64,000 nucleotides of DNA from Acetivibrio mesophilus (GCF_004102745.1 NZ_RLII01000001.1:124001-188000); one strand, 5' to 3'; shown: positions 52,830 to 61,235, counted from the first letter of the stretch. Program-made: numbers and translations. The notes: generated by a model not told the origin, from the letters alone.

Positions 52830-52912
52830 AATAGCAAACTTGTCGAAAGTCAAGGACGCAAAGCCAAAGGGTCTAAGGTGCTTAGTAACACTATGATAGC
52901 CTGGTTGCCGCA
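52830..52912 (+). ncRNA. Cyclic di-GMP-I (GEMM-I) riboswitch 2
   Basis: The same core as the copy at 39106: AGCAAACTTGTCGAAAGTCAAGGACGCAAAGCC-type first half, GGGTCTAAGG, second hairpin GTGCTTAGTAACAC, and ATGATAGCCTGGTTGCC. The first base of GGCAAA is A here. A strong terminator follows at once. No intact plus-strand gene follows for 750 bases, so its target gene seems lost, or it acts as a 3' element of agrBD. Confidence 0.92.
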
Positions 52913-52927
52913 TTTACTGTGTGTACT

Positions 52928-52966
52928 AAACCTGCCCGCTTTTCGTCTGGCAGGTTTTTTCCTTTT
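52928..52966 (+). terminator. Terminator of c-di-GMP riboswitch 2
   Basis: AAACCTGCC (52928-52936) pairs with GGCAGGTTT (52949-52957), followed by TTTCCTTTTATTTTA. It sits 15 bases after the aptamer. Confidence 0.85.
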
Positions 52967-53029
52967 ATTTTACTTGTTACGTATTAAGTTTTTAGATTTG
53001 ATATCGTGTATTTGAATGTAGATAAGTAG

Positions 53030-53122
53030 GCCGGTGCAAAGGATGTCGAGCTACCAATGTCTTCAAAATTGCAGTTACGGGTAACAACAAATGGACATCA
53101 GGCATCATTTAGTTTCCAATAA
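53030..53122 (+). pseudogene. C-terminal remnant resembling a glycoside hydrolase (GH43-like) or cell-surface protein
   Basis: After a stop codon, 30 codons read AGAKDVELPMSSKLQLRVTT and then NGHQASFSFQ before TAA 53120-53122. The pattern LRVTxxGxxxSFSF is common at the C-terminal beta-sandwich of GH43-type secreted hydrolases. There is no start, so it is the tail of a gene once placed behind riboswitch 2. The family call is tentative. Confidence 0.4.
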
Positions 53123-53431
53123 AGCTTTAATTGTCGCTGACAGAACCTTGAGACCGCGCTTATCACACTGGTAAAGCAAGCGAGTAATTTGATCTATTTC
53201 ATTATTGGTATGTTTACCTTCAGGATAGAAAATTGCGTCAGCTGATATGCCTAATTCGCGGATGAGGCGAAAAAGAACACTATAGCTTGGCTTTTTATTC
53301 TCGTTTTCTATGGACATCAAATATCGGGGTGATATGTTTATTCTTTCTGCTAATTGTTCACGGGTAAGGTTATTGCTTTTTCTTGCAGCTTTTAGAATTT
53401 CACCTAAACTATCTAAATCGTTGTGCATCAT
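53105..53431 (-). CDS. XRE-family regulator of an integrative element
   Basis: A 108-residue protein with N-terminal HTH: ILKAARKSNNLTREQLAERI and NISPRYLMSIENENKKPSYS, then a helical C-terminal extension. This type lies at the regulatory end of Tn916/Tn1549-like elements, divergent from a small sigma-like gene, as here. An inverted repeat AACAG-N10-CTGTT (53447-53466) upstream is its probable operator. Confidence 0.85.
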   Translation of the reverse strand: MMHNDLDSLGEILKAARKSNNLTREQLAERINISPRYLMSIENENKKPSYSVLFRLIRELGISADAIFYPEGKHTNNEIDQITRLLYQCDKRGLKVLSATIKALLETK

Positions 53432-53990
53432 TGGTTCACCTCCGATAACAGTTTACAGTTCCTGTTTAGGAGGTTAAACGATACATGAGAGCTATAAAAA
53501 TAAGAACTAATAGAGCGTATCATCATTAAATTCCATATTAGATATGGTTTTCATTAAGTTATTAAGATAGGCGATACCCGCTAAATAAAAAAAACGTGAG
53601 TTTGGCGGGGTTTTCGCATGGTTAAAGAATTCCCCTTCAGGCTTACGGGTTTGGAGGGTTTAATAATGTTTATCCAGCATAATACGAGGGGTCATCATCC
53701 GCTAATATATAGCGGTCGGGTTTGATAAAGCCGACATCATTTTTTGCCGCACAGCTAATCTCCAATTGTTAAAAAAAGCTCATTTTTATCACAGGGCAAA
53801 TGTGGGCATCAAGTAGAACTAACAGAGCGTAATATTAGGAAACACAATAGCGCAGTTTTAGAAAAAGCTTATTTGGATTGTATCCAAGTAGGCTTTTTTT
53901 GTCGAAAAAAGGAGAATTGTATCGGCTGCCGCTCTCCTCCTCCTCTGTTTTGGTTTTTTAACTCAAAAAAATCAAAACGGAGGTTCATAT
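53432..53990 (+). promoter_or_regulatory. Regulatory region: operator, possible leader peptide and attenuator
   Basis: An inverted repeat AACAG/CTGTT (53447-53466) lies near the XRE start. A 19-codon frame (53666-53725, starting MFIQHNTRGHHPL) has GGAGGG seven bases upstream. A strong hairpin (AGCTTATTTGGAT at 53866-53878 with ATCCAAGTAGGCT at 53882-53894) followed by seven T lies before the sigma-like gene. Together these look like a leader-peptide/attenuation arrangement, as known for Tn916-type elements. No other gene is visible. Confidence 0.5.
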
Positions 53991-54428
53991 ATGAAAAAGA
54001 TCAATTTAAGGGATTTATACCCGTTTTATAAATCTGACTTTTTTATTGAAATTGCAGATGAAGTTGCAGAACTGATCAAACAGATTGAGCGAAAAGAACA
54101 TGCAGATTACGAGCGCATCCGGGTAAACAAGGCCTACTATTCTCTTGACGCTGATGATGGAATAGAAAGAGGTATTGTTCTGCTTGTATTATCACCGGAA
54201 GAAATCTATGAACGAAAACTGAGCAAACAGGAATTATATGCTGCTATCAACAGCCTGCCGGAAAAACAGGCAAAGCGTATCTATGCGCATTTTTTTCTTG
54301 GCATGAGCAAAGCAGAAATAGCCAGGATTGAGGGTGTTAACAAATGTCAAGTATCCCGTTCAATTGAAAAAGCATTAAAGAATATTGAGAAATTTTTAAA
54401 AAATTTCTGTAAGGGGTGCAACTTTTGA
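53991..54428 (+). CDS. Sigma-70 region 4-like regulator of an integrative element
   Basis: The 145-residue protein ends in a sigma region 4 HTH: LYAAINSLPEKQAKRIYAHF, FLGMSKAEIARIEGVNKCQV, then SRSIEKALKNIEKFL. The N-terminal half lacks sigma region 2. Proteins of this type drive recombination genes in Tn916/Tn1549-like elements. CGGAGG at 53980-53985. The end KGCNF and nearby CTTTGATAATTG are typical of the 3' context in such elements. Confidence 0.8.
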   Translation: MKKINLRDLYPFYKSDFFIEIADEVAELIKQIERKEHADYERIRVNKAYYSLDADDGIERGIVLLVLSPEEIYERKLSKQELYAAINSLPEKQAKRIYAHFFLGMSKAEIARIEGVNKCQVSRSIEKALKNIEKFLKNFCKGCNF

Positions 54429-54956
54429 GCAAAAAATCTGCTGATTAGTAGAGGGACATATACTACCCCCTCAAGTGTTCTTTGATAATTGAATAAGTGT
54501 TTATCCGGTACTTTCCCCGTATGTCCTGAGAAGGAAAGCCAAATTGCAGGTACGCCAGGACCATCTGCCGGTATAACGCCGGTTCCAACCGAAGGATCAA
54601 TTCCGTTTATGGACTGGATGAAGGTAAGGTGTGAGCGAAGAATACTTATGCAATGAAAAGTGTTGGTTACACTTTTGGCGATAACGCATACGGAGGGATA
54701 ATGATACTTGCGCATAGTCGAGGTTAAGTCCCAGAGTGCGCCCCGGTCGCTGACGGGGAGGTGTGATTCCTATGAGGACGGTCAACCGCTGTCTGCCGGA
54801 TGTAACATAAGTATACAAAAACCAAAACAGTAACGCAGGATAGGATTGCGCCTGTTAATGAAAGCATGTGTGCATATGCTGTTCAAACTAAGGCGCATTT
54901 CCTACTGTGAATCTGAAAATTAGAAGTATTGGTGATTGCTGAAAAGGAGGGTCTTT
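54429..54956 (+). ncRNA. 528-base untranslated region, candidate structured RNA
   Basis: No gene with start signals is visible in this GC-richer stretch. It contains several potential hairpins: CCGGTATAACGCCGG (about 54578), CCCCGGTCGCTGACGGGG (54741-54758) and CGCAGGATAGGATTGCG (about 54834). A 55-codon frame with a Pro/Gly-rich segment (TPGPSAGITPVPTEG) is open but has no ribosome site. Its place between a sigma-like gene and a recombinase gene suggests a conserved RNA or regulatory leader. I cannot assign a class. Confidence 0.35.
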
Positions 54957-55103
54957 ATGAAAGGTAAATTGATTCGATACAGTATGCAGATTGCCATGCT
55001 GGGACAATTGTTGTCTTTGGCTCTGATAACCGAGAAAGAATTTTCTCTGATTAAAAATAAACTTATGCAGGATTACGGTGTAGTTTCAGACCTGACTTCT
55101 TAA
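54957..55103 (+). CDS. Small SHOCT-like element protein
   Basis: A 48-residue protein behind AAAAGGAGGG (54941-54950). The C-terminal half (SLALITEKEFSLIKNKLMQDYG) resembles the short SHOCT-type helix pair found in small proteins encoded just upstream of serine recombinases in clostridial elements. Function unknown. Confidence 0.65.
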   Translation: MKGKLIRYSMQIAMLGQLLSLALITEKEFSLIKNKLMQDYGVVSDLTS

Positions 55104-55178
55104 TTTGTACATTTGGCATATAGGTAGTTATTCATTATACTGGTTTCGTAATAATCATTTTGCGAAGGAGGACTTTTA

Positions 55179-56885
55179 ATGCATGAAGTTGAAGTAATAA
55201 AAGCGAACAGAAAAATATCTGACCGTACTGCAGGAAAAATAGCGGATATTTTGCGTGTAGCTCCTTATGCAAGAGTTAGTACGGATTCAGAGGAACAATT
55301 AAACAGCTATAAATCACAGGTTATGTATTACACAGACTTAGTGAAAAAGCGTAAGGATTGGGTATTGGTTGACATCTATGCTGATGAGGCGATAACAGGT
55401 ACCCAGGTTACAAAACGTGAAAATTTCCAGCGCATGATTAACGATTGCATGGATGGTAAAATTGATATGATCATAACAAAATCCATTTCAAGGTTTGCCA
55501 GAAATACCTTGGATACCTTAAAATATGTCCGGATGTTGAAGGAAAGAAATATAGCTGTATTTTTTGAAGATGAAAATATCAACACATTGACAATGGACGG
55601 AGAGCTTCTGCTTGTCATATTAAGCTCAGTGGCGCAGCAGGAAGTAGAGAACATATCAGCCAATGTAAAAAAAGGCTTGAAAATGAAAATGAAGCGAGGA
55701 GAACTGGTTGGTTTCCAGAGCTGCCTAGGGTATGATTATAATCCTAATGACAAGAGTATATCAATAAATGAAGCGGAAGCTGATGTTGTTAGATACATAT
55801 TTAATCGGTATATTGATGGTGCGGGTGCTTATGTTATTGCAAAAGAGTTGACCAGTCTTGGTTATAAAACCAAAAATGGCAATACAGAATGGCATGATAC
55901 AACAGTATTAGGAATCATAAAAAATGAAAAATACAAAGGTGATGTTTTGCAAGGCAAGACCTTTACCGTTGATCCAATTTCCAAAAGAAGATTAGACAAT
56001 TACGGTGAGGAAGACCAATTCTATATAAAGAACCATCACGAACCAATTATTAGTGAAGAAATATTTGAAAAGGCGCAAGCAATCTTAAACAGGAGAGGTG
56101 CAAACCGTCGCGGAGTAGAAAAGGGAAAACGTGAAAAATACAGTAGGCAATATGCTTTTAGCAGTAAGCTGGAGTGTGCTTTTTGCGGAAGTAATTTATC
56201 GCGCCGGAACTGGCATAGTGGTAGCGCTCACGAAAAGGTTATCTGGCAATGCGTAACTGCTACTAAAAAAGGCAAGAAATATTGCCCACCAAGCAAAGCA
56301 ATTGAAGAAAAAATTCTTGAGAGTGCATTTGTTGAATCATATAAACTGCTATGCCAGAATAATTCAGATGTTCTGGATGAACTTATAGAAAGGATGGAAA
56401 GTGTTCTTAGCAAAAATGATTTTCAAAAACAATTAGCTAAAGTAGAAAATGAAATTCATGCTATTGAGCAGAAACGTAATAGGTTGGTTGATATGCGTTT
56501 AGAGGAAACAATTGATAAAGCCACTTATGAGAAAAAATACAGTGAATTGGAATCAATTTTAGAAGGATTATTAACAGAAAGAGAACAGCTGGAACAATCC
56601 TCTAGGGAAGAAATTAACCTGGAAAAACGGATTGCACATTTTCGTAAGGTACTTGAAAATAATGAAATATTAAAGATTTTTGACCGCTGTGTGTTTGAAA
56701 GTATTGTAGAAAAGGTTATTATCGGAGAGATTGACGAGAATGGAAATGCTAATCCGTACAAGCTGACATTTGTATATAAGACTGGATATTCTAATGCAGT
56801 GCAGAGTAAAATGCATAAGCAGATTAAAAAAAAGAAAAATGATAAAGGAAATTTGCATTCCTATTCCTCACCCAACACATGTTGA
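55179..56885 (+). CDS. Large serine recombinase (integrase)
   Basis: 568 residues. The catalytic domain (about 25-165) has the nucleophile Ser in VAPYARVSTDSEEQ, SISRFARNTLDTL and SSVAQQEVENISANVKKGLK. A recombinase domain (about 180-300) is followed by a zinc ribbon (about 335-385, CAFCGSNLSRRNW ... CVTATKKGKKYC), a coiled coil (about 405-480) and a basic tail. Such enzymes excise and integrate conjugative elements. AAGGAGG at 55164-55170. The protein is intact. Confidence 0.95.
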   Translation: MHEVEVIKANRKISDRTAGKIADILRVAPYARVSTDSEEQLNSYKSQVMYYTDLVKKRKDWVLVDIYADEAITGTQVTKRENFQRMINDCMDGKIDMIITKSISRFARNTLDTLKYVRMLKERNIAVFFEDENINTLTMDGELLLVILSSVAQQEVENISANVKKGLKMKMKRGELVGFQSCLGYDYNPNDKSISINEAEADVVRYIFNRYIDGAGAYVIAKELTSLGYKTKNGNTEWHDTTVLGIIKNEKYKGDVLQGKTFTVDPISKRRLDNYGEEDQFYIKNHHEPIISEEIFEKAQAILNRRGANRRGVEKGKREKYSRQYAFSSKLECAFCGSNLSRRNWHSGSAHEKVIWQCVTATKKGKKYCPPSKAIEEKILESAFVESYKLLCQNNSDVLDELIERMESVLSKNDFQKQLAKVENEIHAIEQKRNRLVDMRLEETIDKATYEKKYSELESILEGLLTEREQLEQSSREEINLEKRIAHFRKVLENNEILKIFDRCVFESIVEKVIIGEIDENGNANPYKLTFVYKTGYSNAVQSKMHKQIKKKKNDKGNLHSYSSPNTC

Positions 56886-57231
56886 GTGCGTAGTATTGAT
56901 GTCAAGGGTTTAAAAATCAAGTGTAAAAAAGGCCTTGATATAAGGGCGTTTCGAGGTTCTCACCATAAAAATCACTACTCAGATAGTGCCCGAATTTCAC
57001 TTCGTAAGAACAGGTCGAAACAAGCAAATTTCCTTGTGACAGAGCGATTTAGATGTCATAGCTCGGCGAGTGGTCGGGTTAGATGTCAGCGTTCGCGAGT
57101 GCACGATTTAGATGTTTTTTCAGATGTTTTTGGGGTTGTGTGGTCAGGTTGGATGTGGGTATAAAAAACACAAAAATAGGCTAACTAACATGGTGGAAAT
57201 ATGATAATATAATTATTAGGCGGTGTATAAC
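56886..57231. repeat. Tandem GATTTAGATGT-type repeats behind the recombinase
   Basis: Two 29-30-base units CGATTTAGATGTCATAGCTC-like (57045-57074) and CGGGTTAGATGTCAGCGTTC-like (57075-57103) are followed by a partial third CGATTTAGATGT at 57104 and a looser CAGGTTGGATGT near 57146. Each unit also contains a CGCGAG/CGGCGAG segment. Directly 3' of a large serine recombinase, this is where attachment-site or accessory binding sequences can lie. The 90-residue frame across it is not convincing as a gene. Confidence 0.55.
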
Positions 57232-58032
57232 ATGAATGAGTATTTTAGAAGCAGATTCAATAGACAACCCATAGAAGTAATAAGTGGTGATTATTATTTT
57301 GGTTCTGATAACGACGGTGATAATTTTGATAAGAATGATGTCGATCTTTGGTTAAACGGAGTCTTTAAAGACAGGTGGGATAAAGCTTTCAAAGTAGAAG
57401 ACGATTTATTAAGTTATTTTTTTACTGATGTGCTAGATGTTTTTGACGAAAATCCCACTCCTTTCATGGAGATTGCATGTGGTCCGGGAATGGGATTAAC
57501 CCCCATTATTCTTTCAAAATATCCTGACATAGTATGTTTGGCAACAGACGCATGTTCTCTATTGATTAAATCATGGCGGCAATACATAAACCATGATTTG
57601 AAAGAATTTAATATTGACCTGGCATCTTTCAGTGCTATGGACATGCCAATTAAAGATAATTCACTTGATATGGTCACCAGTTTTATTGGTGTAAGCTCGA
57701 CAAGATCAGGCGAACAAGGAAAAATTCGAGCATTAAAAGAAATTTTCCGTGTTTTAAGAAAAGGCGGATGTTTAATAGCGATAGAAAATGAATGGTCAGA
57801 TATCGAAGCAATTAAAAATGTATTTCAATTATGGGGTAGACCCATGTGGGCTGGAATGAAAGAAGATACAACATGGTATGAAAAGTTTGAAAAATGTGGT
57901 TTTACAGTTGAAAAGACCGATAAAACTTTTTTCAGATACCTTAATCGTGATGATAATGAATTAGGAGAACAAGCAGATAAATACGGTATAAAAATCGGGC
58001 TAAAATTTACATTGTTTATTTTGCGAAAATGA
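57232..58032 (+). CDS. SAM-dependent methyltransferase (class I)
   Basis: A 266-residue protein with SAM motif I in FMEIACGPGMGLTPIIL (about residue 75), motif II around CLATDACSLLI, and the later MDMPIKDNSLDMVTSFIGVSS and EIFRVLRKGGCLIAIENEW. It belongs to the UbiE/Methyltransf_11 group and the substrate is unknown. ATG 57232 with AGGCGGTG at 57216-57223. It lies between two recombinase genes, so it is probably element cargo. Confidence 0.85.
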   Translation: MNEYFRSRFNRQPIEVISGDYYFGSDNDGDNFDKNDVDLWLNGVFKDRWDKAFKVEDDLLSYFFTDVLDVFDENPTPFMEIACGPGMGLTPIILSKYPDIVCLATDACSLLIKSWRQYINHDLKEFNIDLASFSAMDMPIKDNSLDMVTSFIGVSSTRSGEQGKIRALKEIFRVLRKGGCLIAIENEWSDIEAIKNVFQLWGRPMWAGMKEDTTWYEKFEKCGFTVEKTDKTFFRYLNRDDNELGEQADKYGIKIGLKFTLFILRK

Positions 58033-58082
58033 ACATTATAGATTAGACTTTACACCGGGCTGCAAAAAAAAGGAGGCATATT

Positions 58083-58892
58083 ATGGCCGATAATAAAATA
58101 ATTCACCTTATACCTCCATTGCCTCCAAAGCGTGAAAAACGAGTGGGCATATATTGCCGTGTGAGTACAAACAGTACGGAACAGTTGAAAAGCCTTGCGG
58201 CTCAAGTATCGGCGCTAACAAGATTAACGGCAGCCAATCCAAAATGGCTATTGGTTTATGTATATATTGACATTGCTTCAAGCAAGACGGGTTCTTCCCG
58301 TAAAGAATTTACCCGTATGCTAAAGGATTGTAAGTCGCGTGATATAGAAATTGTTCTAACCAAGAGCATCAGCAGATTTGGCCGAGACACGGTGGAAATT
58401 CTCGATGCATTGAACCAGCTAAGAAATCGCGGTGTTCGTGTTATATTTGAACAGGAAGTCCTTGATACAGCTGATACTGATAATGACCTTTTGATTTCAA
58501 TTATAGAATCAATTGTGCAGGCAGAGAACGAATCACGCAGTGAAAATATTAAGTGGGGAATCAAACAACGCGCTGCACAAGGAACTTCAAAGCTATATAA
58601 TAGAAAATGCTATGGGTATTACAGTGATGAAGATGGTAATCTGGCTATTGATGAGACAGAGGCGAAAAATGTCCGATTGATATATAACCTCTATCTTCAG
58701 GGTAAAAGTGTTTTAGGTATCGTGAAAGAGCTGGAACGCCTGGGGATCAAGTCCCCTACCGGAAAGGCGACTTGGCCTAAGAGAACAATTGACGTAATGC
58801 TCAGTAATGAAAAGTATATAGGCAATGTACGGTTGTTGGATAACGGAAAACACGATTCATATTATCGGGCAGAGAATAAAATCCGGCGATAA
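58083..58892 (+). CDS. Serine recombinase, frameshifted
   Basis: 269 residues in this frame: catalytic domain with VGIYCRVSTNSTEQL, SISRFGRDTVEILDAL and IVQAENESRSENIKWG, then the recombinase domain (KCYGYYSDEDGN, KRTIDVMLSNEKYIGNVRLL). The frame stops at 58890-58892 after AENKIRR. One extra A at 58878-58881 would continue it as NPAIISKETFQAVQIEKQ to 59005. Even then there is no zinc ribbon, as in a known class of short accessory recombinases that lie next to the large integrase. Confidence 0.88.
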   Translation: MADNKIIHLIPPLPPKREKRVGIYCRVSTNSTEQLKSLAAQVSALTRLTAANPKWLLVYVYIDIASSKTGSSRKEFTRMLKDCKSRDIEIVLTKSISRFGRDTVEILDALNQLRNRGVRVIFEQEVLDTADTDNDLLISIIESIVQAENESRSENIKWGIKQRAAQGTSKLYNRKCYGYYSDEDGNLAIDETEAKNVRLIYNLYLQGKSVLGIVKELERLGIKSPTGKATWPKRTIDVMLSNEKYIGNVRLLDNGKHDSYYRAENKIRR

Positions 58893-59005
58893 TCTCAAAG
58901 GAAACATTCCAAGCGGTGCAGATTGAGAAACAGCACCGAAGTAATGTTATAAAAAGCGAAGACGGAGTCCAGAGAAAAAGCAGAAAATACAGCTCAAAGA
59001 AGTGA
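58880..59005 (+). pseudogene. Displaced C-terminal part of the second recombinase
   Basis: The -1 frame from 58880 reads NPAIISKETFQAVQIEKQHR and remains open to TGA 59003-59005, ending in a Lys/Ser-rich tail. HPAIIS-like followed by FQAVQ is the expected continuation of the recombinase domain. It has no start of its own. Confidence 0.75.
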
Positions 59006-59109
59006 GAGTTGCAATTTTCTGGTTTAAATCACTTCGGAAAACAATAGAAGCCGAAGCAAAGAGAGCTTATGTTATATCAATATTGATTATAGTCTGAGGA
59101 GGTGTGCTC

Positions 59110-59997
59110 ATGGGTGTATGCGAAATTCAAAGTTTGACCAGAGATTACGGCAACGGGCGCGGAGTGTTTAATTTATCCTTTTCGATTAATCAGGGCGAGG
59201 TGTTTGGCTTTCTCGGGCCAAACGGCGCGGGAAAAACCACGACTATCCGTCACCTGATGGGTTTTTTGAAACCTGAAAAAGGATATTGCACCATAGGGGG
59301 GAAGAATTGCTGGAAAGATCGCACCGATATTCAGAAAACTCTGGGATATATCCCGGGAGAAATGGTGTTCTTTGATGATATGACCGGGACAGAGTTTTTA
59401 TCCTTTATGTCAAAATACCGTAAGACAAAATCAAACGGGCGCACAAAAGAATTGTGTGACCGATTTGAGTTGGACCCGCGGAGTAAGCTCAAGAAAATGA
59501 GCAAAGGAATGAAACAGAAGGTCGGTATTGTGGCAGCCTTTATGCACGATCCTGAAGTCTTGATCCTTGACGAACCTACAAGCGGACTTGATCCGCTGAT
59601 GCAAAACCGGTTTATAGAACTGGTGCTGGAGGAGAAAGCAAAGGGTAAGGCGATTCTGATGTCCTCCCATATATTTGAAGAGGTAGAGCGCACCTGCGAC
59701 CGTGTTGCCATTATCAGAAACGGCAGGCTTGCGGCGTTGGATGCCGTGGAAGCTTTAAAGGCGGCACAGGTAAAGAAATTTGTAATCACATTGGAAAATG
59801 AGGATGCCGCAGCTGCGTTTGCTGAAGAGGGATTGCGTATTTCGGGTGTTACACACAATCAAGTTACTGTGATTGTGCAGAACAATATCAAAGAGCTGAT
59901 ATCTGTTATGAACCGTTATCCCGTGATAAACATTATCACACCTAATCAGAGCCTTGAAGAAATTTTTATGCAGTATTACGGGGGTGACAGGTCATGA
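59110..59997 (+). CDS. ABC exporter ATPase (BcrA/CcmA type)
   Basis: The protein has 295 residues: Walker A GPNGAGKTTTIRHLMG, Q-loop region GYIPGEMVFFDD, signature MSKGMKQKVGIVAAF, Walker B VLILDEPTSGLDPL, switch His in MSSHIFEEV, and an 85-residue C-terminal extension. It pairs with the ABC-2 permease that overlaps by 4 bases. Homologous pairs export peptides, drugs or membrane lipids, and the substrate is not deducible. GAGGAGGTG at 59097-59104 supports ATG 59110. Confidence 0.92.
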   Translation: MGVCEIQSLTRDYGNGRGVFNLSFSINQGEVFGFLGPNGAGKTTTIRHLMGFLKPEKGYCTIGGKNCWKDRTDIQKTLGYIPGEMVFFDDMTGTEFLSFMSKYRKTKSNGRTKELCDRFELDPRSKLKKMSKGMKQKVGIVAAFMHDPEVLILDEPTSGLDPLMQNRFIELVLEEKAKGKAILMSSHIFEEVERTCDRVAIIRNGRLAALDAVEALKAAQVKKFVITLENEDAAAAFAEEGLRISGVTHNQVTVIVQNNIKELISVMNRYPVINIITPNQSLEEIFMQYYGGDRS

Positions 59998-60794
59998 TAA
60001 ATTGGACGTTATATAAACGCGGTATCCAGGGAAGTTGGAAGATGCTTCTGATTTTTGCCGCTGTAATTACCATGTATTTTACCGTTATCGTCTCTATGTT
60101 TGACCCGGCGCTCGGAAGCGCTCTGAACGAGTTTGCCAAAGCCATGCCGGAACTGATGGCTATCGTGGGCATGAATCCGGCATCAGCTGAGCTTGTCAGC
60201 TTCATGGAGGCGTATCTTTACGGATTTATCATGCTTGTATTTCCTATGCTTTTTTGCATACTCAGTGCCAATAAACTTATCGCACGCCATGTTGACCGCG
60301 GTTCAATGACATATCTGCTGTCGGCTCCGGTAAAGCGCGAAACGGTTGCCTTCACTCAGATGAAGGTCATGGTTACCGGACTGTTTGCGCTGGTTCTGTA
60401 TGCCACTCTGTTGGGAATAGTCAATTGCGAAATTTCGTTCCCCGGCGAGCTTGATATCGGAAAGTTTATTTTACTCAACATCGGAGTGCTGTGCCTGCAG
60501 CTTTTTATAGGTGGCATTTGCTTTCTATGTTCCTGTATATTTAATGACAGCAAATATGCTGTCGGTGTAGGTGCCGGAATTCCTGCGCTTGGATTTATTG
60601 TTCAGATGATGGCCAACGCTGGAAAAGACCTGGAAAACGCAAAATATGCTACATTCTTCACCTTGTTTAATTCAGATGGCATCATTGCAGGAGAACCGGG
60701 TGCAATCTGGGGAATGGTTGTCCTTTTCGCAGGAGCCGTCGCGCTGTTCGGAACGGCAATAGTTGTTTTTTCAAATAAGGACTTGCACATTTAG
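59994..60794 (+). CDS. ABC-2 type exporter permease
   Basis: A 266-residue protein with six helices (about 20-40, 70-95, 105-130, 155-180, 185-205, 240-262) and no extracellular domain. The pattern WTLYKRGIQGSWKMLLIF and the polar segment DRGSMTYLLSAPVKRETVAF are typical of ABC-2 permeases. It is coupled to the ATPase by ATGA overlap. The GC content of the pair seems higher than that of the BREX genes that follow. Confidence 0.88.
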   Translation: MINWTLYKRGIQGSWKMLLIFAAVITMYFTVIVSMFDPALGSALNEFAKAMPELMAIVGMNPASAELVSFMEAYLYGFIMLVFPMLFCILSANKLIARHVDRGSMTYLLSAPVKRETVAFTQMKVMVTGLFALVLYATLLGIVNCEISFPGELDIGKFILLNIGVLCLQLFIGGICFLCSCIFNDSKYAVGVGAGIPALGFIVQMMANAGKDLENAKYATFFTLFNSDGIIAGEPGAIWGMVVLFAGAVALFGTAIVVFSNKDLHI

Positions 60795-61235
60795 AGTACA
60801 GCATTACAAAGGTCATGGATACATGGCAAAAAGCGAAATGGTAGCTGATAAAAAAGTACACATTGAAGCAAGAAAATTAAAATAGCCTACTGAAAATTAT
60901 TTTTTACGAGTGAACAGGTTGGATGTTAAACCAGCATAAATACAGCATTTTCACTGTGTTTTTAAGAAAGTGTGAAATAGCCTAAGAATTTCATGTTGAG
61001 ACCATTTGCTTGATGTCTAGAAAATAAAGTCCGGAAAGCCTTGAAGATACTAGGTTTTATAAAATGAAAGTGAATCTGTCTACTCGACCTAAGCCCTCGA
61101 TATGTGTACGTGGAAACATATCGAGGGTATATTTTTGTGCAAAATTTGAGCTAGAATATGGGTAGGGTTGAGTTGACAGATTAGATATATCTATAGGGTT
61201 GAGGAGACAGTATAGATGTAAATAATTCAATTGAT
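60795..61235 (+). terminator. Gene-free stretch with a strong terminator
   Basis: CCCTCGATATGT (61094-61105) pairs perfectly with ACATATCGAGGG (61116-61127) and is followed by TATATTTTTG. Upstream (about 60804-60884) an open stretch reads YKGHGYMAKSEMVADKKVHI without a start and may be a gene fragment. GGTTGGATGT at 60918 recalls the repeats at 57045. No intact gene is present. Confidence 0.7.

Noticed and set aside
52821-53015. 64-codon plus-strand frame
   Set aside because: It reads through the c-di-GMP riboswitch and its terminator hairpin, which explain the sequence better.
57045-57120. Considered as a CRISPR array because of repeat spacing near 30 bases
   Set aside because: Units are adjacent without spacers, imperfect and only two to three in number, and no cas genes are present.
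56886-57164. 92-codon frame behind the large recombinase
   Set aside because: It has no ribosome site, runs across the tandem repeats and has a basic composition produced by the repeat.
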